Source: Cellulomonas fimi
GTDB lineage: Bacteria > Actinomycetota > Actinomycetes > Actinomycetales > Cellulomonadaceae
DNA length: 64,000 bases
Direction of reading: 5' to 3'
Assembly (NCBI RefSeq): GCF_012952065.1
Contig: NZ_JABCJJ010000006.1
Coordinates: 62,001-126,000, forward strand
Shown here: one piece after another, positions 60,896-64,000 of the stretch
Layout of the letters: the number at the start of each line of letters is the position of its first letter
How positions within the stretch are numbered: the stretch's first letter is position 1
The notes under the pieces: generated by a model
Seen by the model: the letters and a program-made list of their open reading frames with translations, nothing else
What the model was told of the DNA's origin: nothing
Database searches by the model: none
Position numbers and translations under genes: made by a program

Positions 60896-61972
60896 GTGAC
60901 GAGCGCCCTCTTCGAGCCGCTGACGCTGCGCGGCGCCACGTTCCGCAACCGCATCTGGCTGGCGCCGATGTGCCAATACTCCGCGGTCGACGGCGTCCCG
61001 GACGACTGGCACCTCGTGCACCTCGGCGCGCGGGCGACGGGCGGGTTCGGGCTCGTGCTGACGGAGGCGAGCGCCGTCGTGCCCGACGGCAGGATCAGCC
61101 CGCAGGACGCGGGCATGTGGTCCGACGAGCAGGCGACGGCGTGGGCCCGGATCGTCGACTTCGTGCATGCCCGAGGCGCCCGGGTCGGGATGCAGCTCGC
61201 CCACGCGGGGCGCAAGGGCTCGGTCCACCGGCCCTGGAGCCCGGCGCGCGGGACCGTTCCGGCCGACGAGGGCGGCTGGACCGCCGTCGGGCCCTCGGCG
61301 TCGGCCTTCCCCGGCTACGCGGCGCCCGCCGCGATGACCGCCGACGACGTCGCGGCAGTCCCGCGGGCCTTCGCGGCCGCGGCGCGGCGGGCGGACGCGG
61401 CAGGCTTCGACGTCGTCGAGGTGCACGCCGCCCACGGCTACCTGCTGCACCAGTTCCTCTCGCCGCTGTCCAACGATCGCGCGGACGAATACGGGGGCTC
61501 GCTGCGGAACCGGGCGCGGCTGACGCTCCACGTCGTGGACGCGGTGCGCGCGGTGTGGCCCGAGAGGAAGCCGCTGCTCGTGCGGCTCTCGGCGACGGAC
61601 TGGGTGGACGGCGGGCTGACCGTCGACGACGTCACGCAGGTCGCCAAGGAGCTCTCGGTGCGCGGCGTGGACCTCGTCGACGTCTCGACGGGCGGCAACG
61701 TCCCGGCGTCGGTCCCGGTCGGCCCGGGCTACCAGGTGCCGGCGGCCGAGGCGATCCGCAGCGGGTCCGGGCTGCCCGTGGGCGCCGTCGGGCTCATCAC
61801 CACGCCGCAGCAGGCCGAGGCGGTCCTGACCGACGGCGCGGCCGACGTCGTGCTGCTCGGTCGCGCCGCGCTGCGCGACCCGATGTGGCCGCTGCGGGCC
61901 GCGCACGAGCTGGGAGTGCCGCCCGAGCGGGCGCCGTGGCCGGACCAGTACCTCCGGGGCGCGTGGGGCTGA
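60896..61972 (+). CDS. Old Yellow Enzyme-type NADH:flavin oxidoreductase (YqjM class)
   Basis: 358 residues, TIM barrel with FMN. Residues of the YqjM class are recognised: Cys26 in APMCQYS, His-His in HAAHGYLLHQF (substrate binding), QLAHAGRK, and GAVGLITTPQQAE near the phosphate site. Reduces alpha,beta-unsaturated carbonyls with NAD(P)H. The frame is open upstream but the family start corresponds to the GTG at 60896; no clear ribosome site is seen. Confidence 0.9.
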   Translation: MTSALFEPLTLRGATFRNRIWLAPMCQYSAVDGVPDDWHLVHLGARATGGFGLVLTEASAVVPDGRISPQDAGMWSDEQATAWARIVDFVHARGARVGMQLAHAGRKGSVHRPWSPARGTVPADEGGWTAVGPSASAFPGYAAPAAMTADDVAAVPRAFAAAARRADAAGFDVVEVHAAHGYLLHQFLSPLSNDRADEYGGSLRNRARLTLHVVDAVRAVWPERKPLLVRLSATDWVDGGLTVDDVTQVAKELSVRGVDLVDVSTGGNVPASVPVGPGYQVPAAEAIRSGSGLPVGAVGLITTPQQAEAVLTDGAADVVLLGRAALRDPMWPLRAAHELGVPPERAPWPDQYLRGAWG

Positions 61973-62315
61973 CTGCGTCCCGCCAGGTGCCGGGAGCCCA
62001 TGCATTGGTCGCAGGGGCCGAAGGGGGCGACACGGACGGGTGCGCATCGTGTGCGCCGCGGTTCTCCGCGGGATCGTCCCCTGAGCGTCACCCGAGGGCG
62101 AGCGCGGACACAACGACGGCGCCCGCTCGGAGCGCCGTCGCCAACATCATGAGACGAGGGTGATCAGGCGTGCAGCTCGGCTGTCGCAACGGGCCCAGCC
62201 CGGTCGACATGTCCTTACGTGGACGATCCGCGCGTGGGTGCCCTCTCCTCGATGCTGTTGTCCTTCCGTGATACTCCTGTGACCTTCGCAGGGGCAAGGG
62301 ACAAAGGGGACCGCT
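61973..62315. other. Intergenic region between OYE and HAD genes
   Basis: No gene recognised with confidence. A short minus-strand frame ends MMLATALRAGAVVVSALALG, a hydrophobic stretch of 20 codons without a ribosome site, too weak to call. The region holds one perfect hairpin (62114-62140). Confidence 0.4.
62114..62140. terminator. Perfect 9-bp hairpin downstream of the OYE gene
   Basis: CGACGGCGC and GCGCCGTCG with a 9-nt loop, 142 nt after the OYE stop and 176 nt from the HAD stop, between two converging genes. Likely a bidirectional terminator although no T-run follows. Confidence 0.5.
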
Positions 62316-63125
62316 TCAGCGACGCGCCCGGGCGCGCGCGACGACACGCCATGCGACCGTCGCGACGACCAGCCCCACGGCGACCGCGCCCGCCGTGACG
62401 ACCGGCGCGGGCGGAGCCAGGCGGGCGCGCAGCGAGACCGGCCGGCTGAACGTCAGCACGCCCCACCCGCTCGTCGCCGCGAGCCGGCGCAGCACCCGGT
62501 CCGGGTTGACGGCGAACGCGTGCCCGACGGCGGCCAGCATCGGCGCGTCCGTGACGGAGTCCGAGTAGGCGTAGCTCGACGCGAGGTCGTAGCCCTCCGC
62601 CGCCGCGAGCTCGCGGATCGCCGTGGCCTTGTTCTCGCCGTACGCGTAGAAGTCGATGTCACCCGTGTACCGGCCGTCCTCGACGGTCATGCGCGTGGCG
62701 ATCACCCTGTCCGCACCCAGGAGCGCCGAGATCGGCTCGACGACCTCGGCCCCCGACGCCGAGACGATCACGACGTCACGCCCCGCCTCGTGGTGCTCGT
62801 CGATGAGGGTGACCGCCTCGGCGTAGACCACCGGGTCGATCAGCTCGTGCAGCGTCTCGGCCACGATCTGCGAGACCTGCGCGACGTCCCAGCCCACGGC
62901 GAGCGCGGACAGCTGCGCGCGGAGCCGTTCGGTCTGGTCGTGGTCCGCGCGGCCGAGCAGGAAGGCGGCCTGCGCGTAGGCGGTCCGCAGCACGTCGCCG
63001 CGCGTGATGAGCCCGCCGGCGTAGAACGGGCGCGAGAAGGCGGTCGCCGACGACGTCGCGATGATCGTCTTGTCGAGGTCGAAGAACGCTGCGCTGCGGG
63101 GCGCCTCGTCCTCGGGCGGTGTCAT
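62316..63125 (-). CDS. HAD-IB family hydrolase (SerB-like phosphatase)
   Basis: 269 residues. HAD motif I is FFDLDKTII, motif II VIVSASG, motif III Lys in GENKATAI, motif IV YSDSVTDAPML. A C-terminal hydrophobic helix (VVTAGAVAVGLVVATVAWRVV) could anchor it to the membrane. Related to the phosphoserine phosphatase-like protein encoded beside ssd in Mycobacterium (Rv3661). Start at the ATG 63125; the frame stays open for 280 more codons upstream but this is Ser/Arg-rich antisense sequence of the ssd gene. Confidence 0.88.
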   Translation of the reverse strand: MTPPEDEAPRSAAFFDLDKTIIATSSATAFSRPFYAGGLITRGDVLRTAYAQAAFLLGRADHDQTERLRAQLSALAVGWDVAQVSQIVAETLHELIDPVVYAEAVTLIDEHHEAGRDVVIVSASGAEVVEPISALLGADRVIATRMTVEDGRYTGDIDFYAYGENKATAIRELAAAEGYDLASSYAYSDSVTDAPMLAAVGHAFAVNPDRVLRRLAATSGWGVLTFSRPVSLRARLAPPAPVVTAGAVAVGLVVATVAWRVVARARARR

Positions 63126-63384
63126 CGCGTAGCCCTGTCCTCTCGGGCGTGCCCCGTGCCGCCGGAGCCCTGCGGCGAGCCTAGCCACGAGGTCGGCCCG
63201 ACCCCAGGAGCCGACGCCGCCGCGCGATCCCCATGACGGCGTCGATGCCCGACGCCGTCTCGTCCGCGCGGGCGAGCATGGCGCCCGAGCAGGCCTCGGG
63301 TGAGGGGGCGTCGACGGTCGTGCGCGAGGTCGTCGGCCCGCCCGGGGTCCGGCCGCGAGGTGCGAGGCGAGGGGAGACGGTGAC

Positions 63385-64000
63385 GTGATCGAGGACCGAC
63401 GGCGGGGTGCGCGAGTGCTCGGGGTGGTGGGAGCGCGCGGCGGGCTGGGCGCCTCCTCGCTCGCGGCTGCGCTGGCGCACCGGCTCGCAGGCGCGCGCGG
63501 CGGGGCCCGGCGGACCGCCCTGGTCGACCTGGACCGATTCGGGAGCGGCGTCGACGTGCTGCTGGGCATCGAGGCCGAGCCCGGCCTGCGCTGGCCCGAC
63601 CTGCGTGGTGCTCGGGGCGAGGTCTCGGGCGACGAGCTCACCGCGCTGCTTCCCCGCTGGTCGCGCGTGACGGTGCTGAGCGCGGACCGGTCGCGACCGG
63701 GTCCGCCCGACGCGGCCGTCGTCGACGACGTGCTCGATGCGATCGTCGACAGCCACGACGACGTCGTGCTGGACCTCGACCGGGCGGCAGTGCGTGCGGG
63801 AGGTGACAGGGCTCGTGACGGTGACGACCTCCGCGAGGGTGACGGGCTCCGCGGGCGCGACGCGCACGGCAGCCGGGGGGACGGGGTGCTCGGCAGGTGC
63901 TCGGCGCTCTTCGTGCTGGCGGGCCGCGACCTGCAGTCGGTGGCCGGGCTGCTCGCGATGCGCGGCGCGACCACGCGTGAGGCGGACGTCCGCCTCGTCG
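63385..64000 (+). CDS. ssd: Septum-site-determining Ssd/CpaE-like ATPase (partial, runs off the window)
   Basis: At least 205 codons, open to the window end. GTG start with GGGGAGA upstream. The translation starts VIEDRRRGARVLGVVGARGG and contains the deviant P-loop GARGGLGASSLA and ALVDLDRFGSGVDVLLG, as in MinD/ParA/CpaE-type ATPases. This is the actinobacterial Ssd (Rv3660c-like) family encoded ahead of the tad/flp pilus genes cpaF-tadB-tadC. A Gly/Asp/Arg-rich stretch at about residues 135-160 is probably a flexible loop. Divergent from the HAD gene, with a 259-bp region (63126-63384) between them in which I see nothing further. Confidence 0.82.
   Translation, partial: MIEDRRRGARVLGVVGARGGLGASSLAAALAHRLAGARGGARRTALVDLDRFGSGVDVLLGIEAEPGLRWPDLRGARGEVSGDELTALLPRWSRVTVLSADRSRPGPPDAAVVDDVLDAIVDSHDDVVLDLDRAAVRAGGDRARDGDDLREGDGLRGRDAHGSRGDGVLGRCSALFVLAGRDLQSVAGLLAMRGATTREADVRLV

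Noticed and set aside
62088-62157. Tiny hydrophobic peptide MMLATALRAGAVVVSALALG on the minus strand
   Set aside because: No ribosome binding site, overlaps the terminator hairpin, and 20 codons are too few to support without conservation data.
63126-63974. N-terminal extension of the HAD phosphatase
   Set aside because: The extra part is Ser/Arg/Pro-rich antisense of the ssd gene; HAD motif I sits normally about 15 residues after the ATG at 63125.

Overview
The window is very GC-rich DNA (roughly 70-75 % G+C by eye, frequent GTG starts, strong GC3 bias) from an actinobacterium. Several features point to a mycothiol-producing member of the Micrococcales, and Cellulomonas-like bacteria are my best guess: mycothiol synthase MshD, the mutT1-ppk pair, a CpaE/Ssd-type ATPase next to a HAD-IB phosphatase, and multidomain c-di-GMP proteins with a LacI-type sensor. 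The genus is an inference; nothing in the window fixes it. There is one tRNA gene (tRNA-Lys, anticodon TTT) and no rRNA, CRISPR array or intact transposase.

Layout. 0-5.3 kb: MscS channel, a second-type FtsH protease, a secreted SGNH hydrolase and a cysteine-free HesB-like protein. 5.5-14.9 kb is an accessory island: a Fic protein with AT-rich, palindrome-rich upstream DNA; a LuxR-type remnant cut off by an arsenic cluster (ArsR-phosphatase fusion, two thioredoxin-type ArsC, thioredoxin, divergent aquaglyceroporin); a conserved protein of unknown function; tRNA-Lys; a frameshifted HsdR remnant; an AAA ATPase; and a minus-strand HTH - Mrr - small protein operon. 14.9-23 kb: phospholipase D, a membrane protein, a secreted tripeptidyl-peptidase-like hydrolase, a YqeY-like protein, a CynX-type MFS transporter and a flavoprotein.

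23-41 kb is dominated by signalling: REC-HATPase, REC-PAS-PAS-histidine kinase, a degenerate EAL protein, a MEDS-HATPase protein coupled to an SGNH hydrolase, a SipW-type signal peptidase with a TasA-like substrate and a LamG-like protein, a membrane GGDEF-EAL protein, and a LacI-sensor-PAS-GGDEF-EAL protein. An amino-acid permease fused to a GNAT acetyltransferase lies among them. 41-49 kb: DEAD-box helicase, MsrB, NERD protein, a MarR-MFS-MarR operon, a sugar porter.

49-57 kb is a phosphate/redox block: PhoU-like DUF47 protein and PiT transporter behind a candidate PHO box, a DUF559-type gene bracketed by 44-bp repeats, mutT1, ppk and mshD. 57-64 kb: flavin monooxygenase, acetyl-CoA synthetase, a membrane protein, an Old Yellow Enzyme of YqjM type, a HAD-IB phosphatase and the 5' part of an Ssd/CpaE-like gene that runs off the window. 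Six copies of a 44-bp palindromic repeat in three tandem pairs, and a four-copy 12-bp repeat at 23.1 kb, are the most notable non-coding structures.
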